Shown: piece after piece, positions 33,060 to 43,804 of the stretch
Numbering within the stretch: position 1 is the stretch's first letter
Layout of the letters: each line of letters begins with the position of its first letter
Origin: Piezodorus guildinii
Taxonomy: Eukaryota; Arthropoda; Insecta; Hemiptera; Pentatomidae
Direction of reading: 5' to 3'
Assembly: GCA_023052935.1 (NCBI GenBank)
Contig: CM041292.1
Location: forward strand, 176,410,111-176,474,110
DNA: 64,000 nt
Notes under the pieces: generated by a model
What the model was told of the DNA's origin: nothing
The model's database searches: none
The model's input: only the letters and a program-made list of their open reading frames with translations
Made by a program: the position numbers and the translations under genes

Positions 33060-33655
33060 TTTATTTGAAAATTCTTAAATTGATTTTAACAATGGAGGTA
33101 ATGGAAATTCGTGTGCTGCGCTAACCAGATTTTTTGATATTTTAGAGATGGAAAAAGTTTAAAGAATTATTTAGATCAAGTTTTAATCATGCATTTTGTT
33201 AAATAATCTTTCATATCATTATAGAAAACAATCAGATATTTTTGCTGGCTTTTCACCACTCTCTATTAACTTTCACAGTTTCGTATATGAGATAATGTTT
33301 CTTCTAAAATCTTTAGCTTTTTGTATGACCTATTTTATACATCTATATGTTATACATAAAAATTACTTTAAAAATATTTTTTGCTCTTTTTTCTTTGGTT
33401 GGATACTGGATTCGTTCAACTTATATATTTAACCGTTTTTTACCGATGCTAACAGGATAATATGGTTATTTTTTCGAATTTACAATATTTTAGGCACTTT
33501 GAGAAAATAAAATTTAAAATATCGGCATTTAAGGCCCTGTCAGAATATTTGAATTAGAATGAAAACTACACGATATTTAAGCACTAAATTAGTAAGTGAA
33601 AGTAAAAAATCTGGTGCGGGGAACACATGACTTTCACTTACCTCGACTTTTATAA
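33060..33655 (+). repeat. ACTTACC dispersed repeat, partial
   Basis: Contains the central CGTGTGCTGCG / CCAGATTTTTTG block, CTAAAATCTTTAGC, GGATTCGTTCAACTTATATA and ATATCGGCATTTAAGGCCCT. Near 33598-33655 AGTAAGTGAAAGT is followed at once by CTTTCACTTACC, two termini back to back. Confidence 0.7.
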
Positions 33656-33745
33656 TCACTTTAAAAACTATTAAATATACTTCAATTTGGCAAATATTTG
33701 AAGTATATTTAATAGTTTATAAATATAAATAGTTTATGAATATAA

Positions 33746-34042
33746 TAATAGGCTTACCGAACCCGAAGGCTCGACGCCGACACCACCATATTCTGTTTAC
33801 ACAGACTCGTCCAATGTTCTCCACCCAAGCCCAAGTCCCCAATATCAGCCTCAACGCAATCCTCCCATTGACGCCTCGGCCTACCTTTCAGACGCCTACC
33901 AGTCGGATCAGCAAATACCAACTTTCTCGGAATCCGCTCCTCACCGAGCCCAACAACTTTACTCGCCCATTTGAGTCTCCGTGACGCTATCAACTCAATT
34001 ATATTCACAGGATACAAGTTCCGCAATTCCGCGTTGTGCAAC
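33746..34042 (-). mobile_element. RTE-like fragment, severely 5'-truncated, with 15-bp target duplication
   Basis: AGTTTATGAATATAA occurs at 33731-33745 and 34043-34057 exactly. The insert encodes on the minus strand NAELRNLYPVNIIELIASRR, LKWASKVVGLGEERIPRKLV, GRRLKGRPRRQWEDCVEADI, and ends in a TATTATTA tail. Only 297 bp, coding frame open across most of it. Confidence 0.92.
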
Positions 34043-34057
34043 AGTTTATGAATATAA

Positions 34058-34640
34058 CTACATTAAATTGTTAATCATTAATAAGTTTATTCCCTATTCG
34101 TCACTTTACATTACCTTTTACAACTCAGTGTATAAGATAATATTTTTTCTAAAATCTTTCTCTTTCCAACGGTATATTATATGTCTGTGATACTGTTCTT
34201 ATTATCAGTAAACCAAAAATTACGTTAAAAAATAGTTTTGCTCTTTTATCCTTTAGTTAGTCATCAAATTCGTCCAACTTGAATCTTTAGCCGTTCTTCA
34301 TCAATTTCATTAAGATTATATGGTTAATCTTTTGGAATGTACAAAATTAAAGGTAGTTTAGAGGACGATAATTTAAAATATCGGCTTTTAGGCCCGGTCA
34401 GACAATTTCAATCAGAATGAAACTTAAATGATATTAAACCCCATTAATTTTTACATCAATAAAGGGAGTTTAATCAAAATCGTTAGAGCCGTTTTTTGAG
34501 AAAATCGTAAAATTGTGCAAAATGCATGATGTAAAGTGGCTTAGCAGATTTTGATGAAAAAGCTGCTGTAACATCTCGGGCGTATAGTTGTCTTAAATAT
34601 GAAATTTCAGTTTCTTACAACTTATCTTTTTTCGGGCTTG
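34058..34640 (+). repeat. ACTTACC dispersed repeat, partial
   Basis: Flank of the RTE insertion. Shares CTTTCCAACGGTATATTATA, GGCCCGGTCAGACAATTTCA, a TAAAGTGGCTTAGCAGATTT variant and CGTATAGTTGTCTTAAATAT with the other copies. Confidence 0.7.
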
Positions 34641-35235
34641 GTCATTTGGAGTTACATTTCATTATCTATATAACTTGAAATCTGCATCCACCTAAAGATC
34701 TTTAATCCATGGTAAGAAAGTGTAACACCACTATTTTCACCATCCTAAAGATAAACACTGTCAGTCCGAATCCCGTCTAGGCGGGTTAAGAGTTATTTCG
34801 TTGCGCCCAATAAGGTTGTATATCTACCTTCTCAATCCTATTAAGATGGACTGCTAACTTATACTAAACCTTGTTCTCTATATCTATTATTACAATAGGT
34901 AAATAATTTAAGCAAATTTAGCCCCTAGGAATTTTTTTTAATCTATTTTAACTTTTATCTCGCTAGAAAATCGATATTGATTCATGATTACTCTTAAATC
35001 GTTCCTTTGTGAAAATAGGTTAGACTTCTTTTGAATAATAATGGAGTCGATTCTTCAGATCTCATCCGAGAGGAAATGTAATTGCAACTTCTGAATTGTT
35101 ATTCTTCTCTTGTATAGTTACGTGCCTTCGAGTTTTATATAAATCAATTGTCTTATTAATTTAAAGTTAGTTATAAATGAGTATAGATTTGAATTATAAA
35201 ATTAATCATTTAATAAAATTATTTTATCAAATGAT
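34641..35235. other. No recognised feature
   Basis: AT-rich; a CCGTCTAGGCGGGTTAAG stretch near 34770 is slightly tRNA-like but has no paired box, so I do not call it. Confidence 0.4.
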
Positions 35236-35239
35236 TTTT

Positions 35240-35745
35240 TACTTTCACAAATCAATATATAAAATATGTAGTTAGGGAAAGTAATGCGATCGTGAAAAAT
35301 TGCGAATTCAAGTTTTCAAAGAAAATATACGTTATAGGATCGCATGAGTCCAAGAGACCAAGTCCAACAAAAAGCACTCTGTGTGTGCAATGTTTTAGCA
35401 CGAAACTGTTTCATATTTGAGACAACTATACGCCGGAGATATTACAACTTATATTATAACAATTAGGGAAGCAGAGGAGGCACTTGCATTTTCCACGTTT
35501 TTAGGATTTCCTAAAAAAACGGCTATAACGATATAAAAATTTAATGAGTTTTAATATCATGTAGGTTTCATTCTGATTTATATAGTTATATGTAGATATA
35601 TTTTTCTAAAGTACCTTTAATTTTATAGTTTTGAAAAAAGCAACCATTTCGTCTTGTCAGTTTGGATGAAAAACGGGTAAATATAAAAGTTGAACGAATC
35701 CGATATCCAACTAAAGGAGAAAAGAGCATACACATTTATAAGTAC
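35240..35745 (-). repeat. ACTTACC dispersed repeat, minus-oriented arm
   Basis: Outer end TTTTACTTTCAC near 35237, then AATGCGATCGTGAAAAATTG, the GAGACAACTATACGCC segment and GTAGGTTTCATTCTGATTTA, in reverse of the plus copies. Confidence 0.7.
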
Positions 35746-35847
35746 TTTTTCGATGTTTTTTTTAAACACAGCAATAGTAACATAGATGTATAAGATACAA
35801 GTAGAAAGGTAAAAATTTTACATATATATATATATATATATAAGTCT

Positions 35848-37025
35848 CGAGGCCATCTTATTTTCAGACGCCTCAATTTGTGATCAGGAATCGAAGAGAA
35901 AGCTAGGATAAAAACTATTGGGTTAGAGTGGGAATGGAGTTTTGCATGGAAAGATTCATACCTGGTTCGGGCCAACAAGGTAACATAAGGAACATCAAGG
36001 TCTTTGTGGATGAGTTTATTCGTGACAAAGTAAGGAGCGTTGAGGATTTTACGAAGGATTTTGTATTGTAAGGATTGGATACAAGAGAAATTAGAATGTT
36101 TGATAGAGTCCCATAGCTTAATTCCATAAGTCCAGATAGGTCTTATAATAGTCATGCAGATGAGCATTTTGTAGTTAAGTGAAGGTTTGATCGTTTGTCA
36201 AGGAAGTGTAGATGGAGTCCTAGATATCTGCTATTTTCAACAGGAACTAGTTGTGTGTTTTTTAAGGATACTGTAGGGCAGGAAGTCATAGGATTACGAC
36301 GAAGGGTAAAGGTTATTTGATGAGATTTGTTGGATTTTATTTGTATTCTCCAGTTCTGATACCATACTTCTAGGTCTTTGATGTGGGCTTGAAGAGTTTG
36401 AGAGGTGATAAATGGATCATTATGAACTGATAACACACAGATGTCATCAGCATAGTTAGAAAGGAAAGTGTTAGGATGGGTTGGGATATCAGCTGTAAAG
36501 ACTGTGTAAAGAATAGGCTCCAGGATACTGCCTTGAGGAACACCAGCAGACTGAGTAAAAAGGTATGAATAGGACCTATTATGATTTATATTGAAGGATC
36601 TGTTAGAGAGGTAGGATAGTGAGGAAGTATGCAGGAGAGAGGAATTTACGAAGTTTGTACAACAGTCCTGGGTGCCAGACCCGGTCAAAGGCCTGCCTGT
36701 GCAGTACAACCCGCGCTCCAAAGCAGAAGAAATAACGTCAACCACACGATGACATTGCAGGATAGTGGAGTGGGATGTTCGAAATCCGAACTGATGATCA
36801 GGGGTGATATGATTAGAGTCGAAGATAGGATATATTCTTTTCAGAAGGAGTTTTTCAAGGATTTTACCCATAAGAGGTAAAAGAGAGATTGGACGGTAAG
36901 AAGACGGATGTTCGAGCGGATCTTGGGGTTTGGGAATCATCTTTACAATAGATAGTTTCCAGGAGTCAGGAAAATATGTAGTACGGATGATAGCGTTATA
37001 TATACACAGCTTCTGTATATATGTA
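35848..37025 (-). pseudogene. Jockey ORF2 relic, RT domain to C-terminus
   Basis: YRPISLLPLMGKILEKLLLK, HQFGFRTSHSTI, then a frameshifted patch where LDIAQAFDRVW should be, SLSYLSNRSF, AGVPQGSILEPIL, NYADDICVLS (catalytic box kept), WYQNWRIQIKSNKSHQITF and RYLGLHL. A frameshift leads to TIIRPIWTYGIKLWDSIKHS and HKLRRLKIRWPRDL. Confidence 0.85.
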
Positions 37026-38308
37026 TTGGGTTGATGCAAAATTAATGCAGGTTTTTAGTAGGTATTGTAAATACGCCATATCTTTACTTTAACCATATAT
37101 ATTTAATCAAAATAATTTCCATCTGAATCAATGCACTTTTGCCAACGTTCAACAAGCTTTCTTATTCCACCAGAAAAAAAATCCGAATCCCTGGACTCAA
37201 TGAAATCACGAAAAGAATTTTTAATGTCGTCCTGGTTTTGAAAATTTTTCTCCCTCAAAAAGTTGTCCAGATGCCTGAAAAAGTGGAAGTCTGTAGGAGA
37301 GAGGTCAGGCGAATAAGGCGGATGTTGGAGAACTTCGTAGCCCAACTCGTGCAGTCGTCGAAGCGTTGGTTGTGCAACGTGTGGTCTGGCGTCATCGTGG
37401 AGCAGGATCGGCCCCTTCCGATTCATCAATGCTGGGCAAAGACGTTGCAATTTTTGATTCATGCTGTCAATTTCTTGACAGTACTTGTCAGCAGTTATAG
37501 TCTCACCTCGATTGAGAAAGCTGTAGTGAATAACACCAGCATTATACCACCAAACTGTGACCATAACCTTTTTTGGGTGCAGGTTGGGCTTCGGGAAAGG
37601 TTTTGGTTGTTCATCTTTGTCCAGCCATTGGCTAGAACGCCTTCTGTTGTCGTATAAGATCCATTTTTCATCGCACGTCACAATGCGATCGAGAAATGGA
37701 TCATTTTTATTGCGTGTCACAAGCATGGAGCAGATTTCAATGCGGCGATTTTTTTGGTGGTCGTTTATTTGGTGTGGCACCCACTTGGCCAACTTTTTTA
37801 CCTTACCAATTGCTTCCAAGTGGCGTACAACTGTGGATTGGTTCACACCGAGTTCCGCCGCCATTTCTCGTGTGGTTTTGGTTGGGTCTTCTTCCACTTT
37901 TGACCTCAGCTGGTCGTTGTCCAGAGCAAGATGACGGCCCCGACCTTCCTTGTCTTCGAGGTCGAAATCTCCTCTGCGAAACTTCTGGAACCAACGCTGC
38001 ACCGTGCACTCATTAATAGCCCCCTGACCCCACACTTCATTAATATTACGAGCCGTTTGCGCAGCGCTGCGCCCTAATTTAAATTCGTAAAAATAAATTT
38101 GACGAAAATCGCACTTTGACATTTTCGATTCAAGACCTTTGAACACACTGAACAAAACGATTTTACTAAACAAATTCATGGTGAAAGAGAGGGTATTAGA
38201 TAAGGTTTGTTTTGGTATAATAATGATCAATGTTAGGATTAGCTTTGTTTACACAATTGTAATTAAGATATTGCAATAGAGGAAACCTGCATTAATTTCG
38301 CATCAGCC

Positions 38309-38311
<3 letters not shown>
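37026..38311 (-). mobile_element. mariner transposon, cecropia-like, 1286 bp with TIRs and TA duplication
   Basis: Terminal repeats of 29 bp at 37026-37054 (TTGGGTTGATGCAAAATTAA...) and 38283-38311 match at 26 of 29 positions. TA duplications are at 37024-37025 and 38312-38313. Length and layout are typical for a full mariner. It landed in a Jockey relic next to a TA microsatellite. Confidence 0.95.
37103..38122 (-). CDS. mariner transposase, apparently intact
   Basis: The frame is open from 38230; I choose the ATG at 38122 (MSKCDFRQIYFYEF), giving 339 residues, the usual mariner size, with homology starting there. The N-terminal helix-turn-helix region has QTARNINEVWG and NECTVQRWFQKFRRGD; the second has LGVNQSTVVRHL. 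The WVPHQIND linker motif is present. The catalytic triad is intact with D34D spacing: TCDEKW (Asp151 from this start), LLHDDARPH (Asp243) and YSPDLSPTD (Asp278). Cut-and-paste transposase that acts in the nucleus at TA sites. HDDARPH replaces the common HDNARPH. Closest remembered relatives are the cecropia/Hsmar1 group. Confidence 0.92.
   Translation of the reverse strand: MSKCDFRQIYFYEFKLGRSAAQTARNINEVWGQGAINECTVQRWFQKFRRGDFDLEDKEGRGRHLALDNDQLRSKVEEDPTKTTREMAAELGVNQSTVVRHLEAIGKVKKLAKWVPHQINDHQKNRRIEICSMLVTRNKNDPFLDRIVTCDEKWILYDNRRRSSQWLDKDEQPKPFPKPNLHPKKVMVTVWWYNAGVIHYSFLNRGETITADKYCQEIDSMNQKLQRLCPALMNRKGPILLHDDARPHVAQPTLRRLHELGYEVLQHPPYSPDLSPTDFHFFRHLDNFLREKNFQNQDDIKNSFRDFIESRDSDFFSGGIRKLVERWQKCIDSDGNYFD

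Positions 38312-38371
<60 letters not shown>
38312..38371. repeat. (TA)n microsatellite at the mariner insertion site
   Basis: About 60 bp of TA with one interruption. It offers many TA targets and explains why the exact insertion dinucleotide is ambiguous on this side. Confidence 0.9.
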
Positions 38372-38373
<2 letters not shown>

Positions 38374-38829
38374 TGTATAGGTATATATAGGTAAGTATAT
38401 TGTATATTATATGGGTATGAAAAAGGATGGATTTTCGAGGAAGCTGTTTCATTGTATAGGAAGTAATTAGATGATGTCCAGGGGCTTTGTGGGAAGGTAA
38501 TCTGTGAATGTTATTGGATATTTCTGAATGATGATATGCTGTAGCTGCAGGAGGTAGGGTCATTTAGAGAGGAATATCAAGTTCTGTTTCGATACATTCA
38601 AGATAATTGGGATTGAGTATGTCAGGATGAGGATTGTATATTTTAGAGAGGTGCTGAGTAAATATCTGGTATTTTCCTTCGTTAGATCGTGTCCAGGTTT
38701 GAGTTTCAGTAAGGAGTGGATGGTTGAAATCTTTAAACCTGAGGAGTTTTTTAGTAGTCGTCCAGAGTGACTTGTCACTAAAACTGAGATTTTTCGTCAG
38801 GCATTGTAAATTTTGAATTTTGTATTTTT
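38340..38829 (-). pseudogene. Jockey ORF2 relic, linker before RT
   Basis: Minus-strand SDKSLWTTTKKLLRFKDFNH, then QIFTQHLSKIYNPHPDI, IHRLPSHKAPGHHLITSYTM and KQLPRKSILFHTHI, matching residues about 355-475 of the intact ORF2 with frameshifts. Confidence 0.8.
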
Positions 38830-38977
38830 GGTGTGCCCCCAGAAAGATCTCCATATCCCAGGAACGCTCCCTGTCTGAAATAACAGAATAAATAATATTT
38901 TGTCACAGCCGGGATTCGAACCCAGGACCCGAAGCACAGTAGACGAGCGCTGTACCCACTAGACCACGCCACTCCCC
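38830..38977 (-). mobile_element. SINE-B copy, 3'-truncated
   Basis: Head side (right) has GGGAGTGGCGTGGTCTAGTG and B-box GGTTCGAATCCCG. The body stops near 38830, about half the length of the 28523 and 62403 copies, and joins the Jockey relic. Confidence 0.8.
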
Positions 38978-40214
38978 AGATTCAAATAGTCAGTATATTA
39001 ATAATAATATTGAACAACAATAATATATGTCAAATTAATAATGATGATAGTGTAATTATTATCTCGGCAAAGTAGATATTACATCTTAACTCTACTTCGA
39101 AATAGACCACTTAACTTTTTTTTCTATGAAATATATATCTAATTAAAAAGGAAAGATAGAGCAGTTAGCGAAATGACCCCGGACCTCCCTCCCCTTCCTA
39201 ATGGCTTAATCTAGTACAGGTTCGAATCCACTCTAGGCGCTATAAATTATGTTTTAATTCAAAATTACTCTCGGAATAACTACACTTACTGGAGGCAAAT
39301 CCATTATTGTTATAAGCCTAAATTAACTTTTCGTCTTATTCCATTATTTACTTAAATGTACAAACTATATATCATTTCACCAACACTGTCTAATTAATTC
39401 AGCTGTCATTATGCTTCTCGTTTATTACGTTACCACTCATTTTAATTTTCACACTCCTAGAAATTAAGATTTTAAAAACGTATAATTTAATTAATTACTA
39501 TGCATTTGTATGGCAATTTAAAGTGACAGTAAGGGAATGTGCTGAATAAGAATTGATAAAAAGGATACTATTCTAGAAGGGTTGTAGTTTTAACTTATAA
39601 ACGCTGAAAATTATTACACAACATTTTATTATTTACAAATAACAATATTAGGGTATAACTGTTTATATGGCTGTTCATAGGTAATTAAGTAATATGAAAA
39701 GTAATAATACAATGGATCAAACCATATCACTACCACTGATTTCAAAACGAAATATCTAAGCTAGTTTTTAACCGATTTCAATAATCCTTTTTTCATTTTA
39801 AATTTAATATTTATTTATTAATTAGCAGAAACGGATTATTTATTCATAATGATTATTTTTGTTGACCATTGAGAAATCAGAAGAGGAAGATGGTTGGGGG
39901 TGCGTTCATAAGTTTATGATCGCACCCCAAACCATCTTCCTCATCTGATTATTTATTCAGATTCTACGCATCTTGAAATGTAAGCTATCAAAGTTTGAAG
40001 GGGGATTATTATTTTTCTGTTTTTGGTCGATTACAAAGGTTCATTATTGAAAATAATAAACCAAAACCATTTATAGAGGACTCTGTTACTATTTCACTGT
40101 GCTACTTTTTCATTTTCTTTTTTTCCGATTTTCATTCAAATAAATTTTCCTGAGTTTTTAGGGAATCACATCTCTTATAAGTTGTTGCTTGAACATTTAA
40201 GATGATTTTTTTAA

Positions 40215-40248
<34 letters not shown>

Positions 40249-40865
40249 CACTTTGTTAATCGCGTTGTCTTGATCTCAAAAATCTTTTTGATTTTTCTCC
40301 TTTTTCAATAATAATCAATTTTTGGTTTAGTTACATCTATCATGATTTGTTTCTTGAATATGCATATAATTTTTTTCTTTTATCGCGCTCCACTGATTCT
40401 AAAACTCTTGACATACTTTTCTCTATCGTCAAAAATAACTGAGTTATGAGCGTGTTTATGTATAAAGTTTCAATTTTTCTTTTCTTTTTTCTCTTTTATA
40501 TAATTTAGTTCACGGTTTTTTGGTTAAAAACACTACTCAATTTTTTCCTTATCCTTAAAAATAACTGAGTTATTTAATTAAATAACTTTTAGTAGGCCGC
40601 CATTTTGAAAATAAACAGCTGATATCAACGTCTAGATGTTAAGATCATCTTTGCATGGGCTAGTATTTTTGTGGGGAATTTAAAAAAAATGGTCCCGTAA
40701 CGTACTAACAGAAATACTGCGGACGGCGGACAAATGGATTTTTTTTTTATAGTTATTCGGATTCTACACATCTTGAAACGTAAGCACTCAAATTTCTTTT
40801 CTCGTAAACCTTTTTGTGTACAGTATTTTTGTAATTGTGTTTGTTTATTCATTTAACATCTGTAG
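38978..40865. other. AT-rich stretch with old repeats
   Basis: 39600-40640 shares blocks with 32200-32830 in inverse orientation (TTCATTATTGAAAATAATAA, CCGATTTTCATTCAAATAAA). AAAAATAACTGAGTTAT occurs twice (about 40431 and 40556). No gene recognised. Confidence 0.4.
39875..39950. repeat. Short palindrome of about 76 bp
   Basis: AATCAGAAGAGGAAGATGG ... GGGGTGCG is mirrored by CGCACCCC ... CCATCTTCCTCATCTGATT, with TCATAA/TTATGA at the centre. The same half-sequence (GATGAGGAAGATAGTTGG) lies at about 26640, beside the hammerhead foldback. Confidence 0.8.
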
Positions 40866-40869
40866 CTAC

Positions 40870-41570
40870 TCGAACGATGCTTAAGTGAGTCCTAAATTTT
40901 GCCTATCTAGGTTTAATAGCGGAATCGCTCGTTGATTGAATGATTGAACAGGGAATACCTAGAAATTTGTGCGTGTTATTATTCAGTTGCTAAGTTACTT
41001 AGCTCACGGCTTCTATCTAAAAACTTAAAAGTTAGAATTTATAAAACTATTATTTTTCCAACGGTTCTTTACGGATGTGAAACGTGGCCGCTTACTTTGA
41101 ATGATGATTAACGGCCTAAGGTTTTCGAAAGGTACTGCGTAAAATATTTGGTCCGAAGAGAGATGAGGGAACTGGGAAGTTTAAAAGGTTGCACAACACG
41201 GAATTGCGGAACTTGTATCCTGTGAATATAATTTAGTTGATAGCGTCGCGGAGACTCAAATGGGCGAGTAAACTTGTTGGGGTCGGTGAGGAACGGATTC
41301 CGAGAAAGATGGTATTCGCTGATCCGACTGTTAGGCGTCCGAAATGTAGGCCGAAGCGTCGATGGGAGGATTGCGTTAAGGCTGATCTTGGGGGCTTGGG
41401 CTTGAACGTAAAACATTGGACGAGTCTGTGTAGACGGAATATGGTGGTAAGCCTATTATTATTATTATTATTAGGTTTAATTAGGGTAGGGATCTTTAAT
41501 AGTGCATGACATTGCATAGGCTCGGGACCACCATTTTACGCCCCCTTAGAGTGCACTGTTGCTATTTTTG
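40870..41570 (-). mobile_element. SINE-C copy interrupted by an RTE fragment
   Basis: Left piece 40870-40917 (GAGTCCTAAATTTTGCCTAT) and right piece 41472-41570 (TAGGGATCTTTAATAGTG, GGGACCACCATTTTACG) are collinear on the minus strand with SINE-C once the insert is removed. Confidence 0.8.
40918..41471 (+). mobile_element. RTE-like fragment in SINE-C, with 10-bp target duplication
   Basis: TAGGTTTAAT at 40908-40917 and 41472-41481. The insert encodes KTIIFPTVLYGCETWPLTL, LRKIFGPKRD, NTELRNLYPVNI, LKWASKLVGVGEERIPRKMV, RPKRRWEDCVKADLGG and KHWTSLCRRNMVV, with small frameshifts, and ends in an (ATT)n tail, a typical RTE 3' end. Confidence 0.9.
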
Positions 41571-41639
41571 TGCCACCATGCAGTTTCAAACCCGCGGAGA
41601 AAGTCTTTTCATGTTGAAATTTAATGTTGTAAACTAGTT

Positions 41640-41935
41640 CGAAAGAGGGGTCATCTGAAGTATAATGGCTGGCGTAACAGCATATGCCTAAGGTCACGAG
41701 TTCAAACCCGCAGGTAGCCCTAGGATTTTTTAATGGGAGTAAAAAATCCTGTGTTATGCCTTTATCTCAGGATGTAAAATGTTGGTCCAGAGCCTGTGTG
41801 ATGTCAGGTGACTGTTAAAGATCCCTATCCTAATTAAACCTATATGGGAAAAATATAGGACTCCCATTGTAGCATCGCCGGATTGGTGGCGTGAAGTAAC
41901 GTTAAATGAATGAAATAACAAAATTTTGAATCTAA
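41640..41935 (+). mobile_element. SINE-C copy with tRNA-like head
   Basis: Box-B-like GAGTTCAAACCCG near 41697-41709, then the SINE-C body (TAAAGATCCCTATCC, GACTCCCATTGTAGCATCG) and an end at about 41935 (ACGTTAAATGAATGAAATAA). Orientation plus. Confidence 0.75.
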
Positions 41936-42054
41936 TGTACACAGGAAGGTTTCACATAGCAGGTTTCGGATCTTTAATAAATTTTTGTGAGGAATTTTAA
42001 TAGTTTGTTTATTCTTTAAAAGTCACTTTAAGCTACTTTATATGTGGTCTTATG

Positions 42055-42056
<2 letters not shown>

Positions 42057-42112
<56 letters not shown>
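42057..42112. repeat. (TA)n microsatellite
   Basis: About 56 bp of uninterrupted AT dinucleotides, upstream of the receptor exon. Confidence 0.95.
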
Positions 42113-42118
<6 letters not shown>

Positions 42119-42494
42119 GGTAGTTGCTTTCCTGCCGATAGTTTACTTCTCTACCTTATGTTTCTCGGACCATTTCTCGGAAGCGTTATGCTGGCTTGAA
42201 TTTGAATGTTGAGGCAGGTAGTGCCTCTTGTCATTGAGTGTATCTTCCTCAATATTAAGTTCTGTAAGATCCCTCTCACCTTGATTGATTCACTGTACCC
42301 AGTGACTACTTTTCCTTGTTGGCTACTTTAAAGATTTTATTGGACAGCCTATTGTGGTCCTTCTTTACAGAGGGTCGTAGAAAGCCAAAGGTCTCCTTCT
42401 GATGGCCTCTGTGAGATTTTCCAGGTCTTAGAAGAGTTAGCAATTTAGTCTATAAAAAATTTATAAATTAAAATTAGATTTTTATTTTTGGCAG
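42113..42494 (+). other. Putative intron sequence before the receptor exon
   Basis: Less AT-rich than surrounding DNA but with no coding match recognised. Ends in a T-rich tract and GGCAG at 42490-42494, a plausible splice acceptor. Confidence 0.4.
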
Positions 42495-42680
42495 GCCGGC
42501 ACAAGTGCCGCGAGGAGTGGCCTAACCCCAGCACCCGCCTCTTCTACAACCTCTTCCTGGATCTGGTTCTTCTCCTGGTGCCGCTGGTCATCATGAGCCT
42601 CGCCTACTCCCTCATCGTCAGCAAGCTCTGGAAGGGGTTGCAGCGTGAGATCAAGCACAACTCCAGCTTCAAGTGTCGCA
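42495..42680 (+). CDS. Exon of a sulfakinin/cholecystokinin-receptor-like GPCR (TM5 region)
   Basis: 186 bp, 62 codons, phase 1 at both ends: acceptor TTTTTGGCAG before it, donor GCA|GTGAGTAC after it. The translation has KCREEWPNPSTR (end of the second extracellular loop with its conserved Cys, which bonds to the top of TM3 in class A receptors), a hydrophobic helix LFLDLVLLLVPLVIMSLAYS carrying the TM5 proline and tyrosine, then IVSKLWKGL and the basic start of the third intracellular loop (QREIKHNSSFKCR). The CREEWP and SKLWKGL blocks are what I recognise as CCK/sulfakinin receptor type. These receptors signal satiety and gut activity through G proteins at the plasma membrane. GC content is far above the flanks. 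No other exon of this gene was found in the window, so introns must be long. Another peptide receptor close to the family is possible. Confidence 0.75.
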
Positions 42681-43525
42681 GTGAGTACATCATGTTTATA
42701 AATATATGTAGTGAATCAAATTCCTTACAAAAAACAATTATTGAAATTGGAAATATTTCAACTTATAGGGCCTTTACACGCCAGTCATTTCTCTAAAACT
42801 GTTCTCAAGAGATCTAAAATGGTGTTATCTTCCGAAAGTTATTTTAGAACAAGAATGTCTCTTGGTCTTAGATCTGGGTCAAAAGATAAAATCGGGACTG
42901 ATCTCGTGAGGGAGGTTGGGGGTGAACAAATTTTTCTTGACAATAGAGACGTTAATTTCATAAAACCTGTGTTGCGACTTAAAGAGGCGCTGAGATCTCT
43001 TGTGCTTTGCTTTTCTCTTCATATGTGAAGGAGAAGCCTAGCAAACTGTAAATATTACAGATAGTTGTTTCTTTTTTTGTGAATGAAGTATTATAAGTCT
43101 ATTTCCATTGGCTCTTATGCGATAAAATATTTTATAGTTAACTACGTAAACATTTTTTTCTAACAAAAAAAATTTGTTAAGCCAATTTTATAAAGTACTA
43201 CAGAATCAGGCAAAACTCTGTCATTCGTTTATCATTGAGATGATTTACTTAATTCCCTATTAATTAAAAAAAAGAATAGATTTTTTACAGCGATTTTACG
43301 TACGAAAAAATATTTAATTATATAGACTGATAAAAAAAAAAAAATAACCTTTAAAGCTTTTATTATAGTATTTTTCCAGTTATACATTTTCCTATTGGGT
43401 TACATCAGGCACGGTTTTACTTCCATATTTGGCAAGTTCGATTCAATTAAAATTTTAGTTTCACAACATTTTTGAACCGAAAATTGTAAGAAGATGCTAT
43501 GGAAAAACTTAATTTAATTGAAAAA
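42681..43525 (+). other. Putative intron after the receptor exon
   Basis: Starts with a good splice donor. A 105-codon chance frame (to 43028) shows no family resemblance and has no splice logic. The 43100-43500 part is AT-rich, with no recognised element. Confidence 0.4.
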
Positions 43526-43540
43526 TAAAGGCACACAGCT

Positions 43541-43804
43541 TCTTTCTTTCAGTGGCGAGACAGGCCGTGTAGGCCCTGGGCCGTTTCACGATGCAATTTT
43601 GTTAGTGTAGGGTCATCACTCCCTACGACTAATTTTGTGAGTGGCCACCCTTTAGCTGACAGGACTCACATACCCGGGGGATAGGTTGTGAGTGAATCCA
43701 CATTTTTTTACATCCTTATAAAAGCCCCGCCGGGACTGAGATTCGAACTCAGAACCTTTAGCATGAGAGATTAGCGCGCTAGCCACTTAGCCACGGGCTT
43801 CCCT
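43541..43804 (-). mobile_element. SINE-A, complete, with exact 15-bp target duplication
   Basis: TAAAGGCACACAGCT at 43526-43540 and 43805-43819. The minus strand starts GGGAAGCCCGTGGCTAAGTG, has B-box GTTCGAATCTC and a CCCGGCGGGGC-type body, and ends CTGAAAGAAAGA, an A/G-rich tail rather than pure poly(A). Its exact duplication makes it the reference copy for SINE-A in this window. It lies about 0.9 kb downstream of the receptor exon, likely in the same intron. Confidence 0.93.

Larger units (their letters stand above)
35848..38829 (-). mobile_element. Jockey relic split by a mariner insertion
   Basis: Two collinear Jockey pieces on the minus strand (38314-38829, linker between endonuclease and RT; 35848-37025, RT to C-terminus) are separated by a mariner at 37026-38311. 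The break falls at the position equivalent to the TYIYN segment of the intact ORF2. TA microsatellites flank both the 3' end (35826-35846) and the mariner's right side (38312-38371). Confidence 0.85.

Noticed and set aside
37139..38016. Long plus-strand ORFs over the mariner
   Set aside because: Antisense shadows of the transposase frame, no homology of their own.
42711..43028. 105-codon ORF after the receptor exon
   Set aside because: No resemblance to GPCR TM6-7 or any family; lies past a good splice donor, in likely intron.
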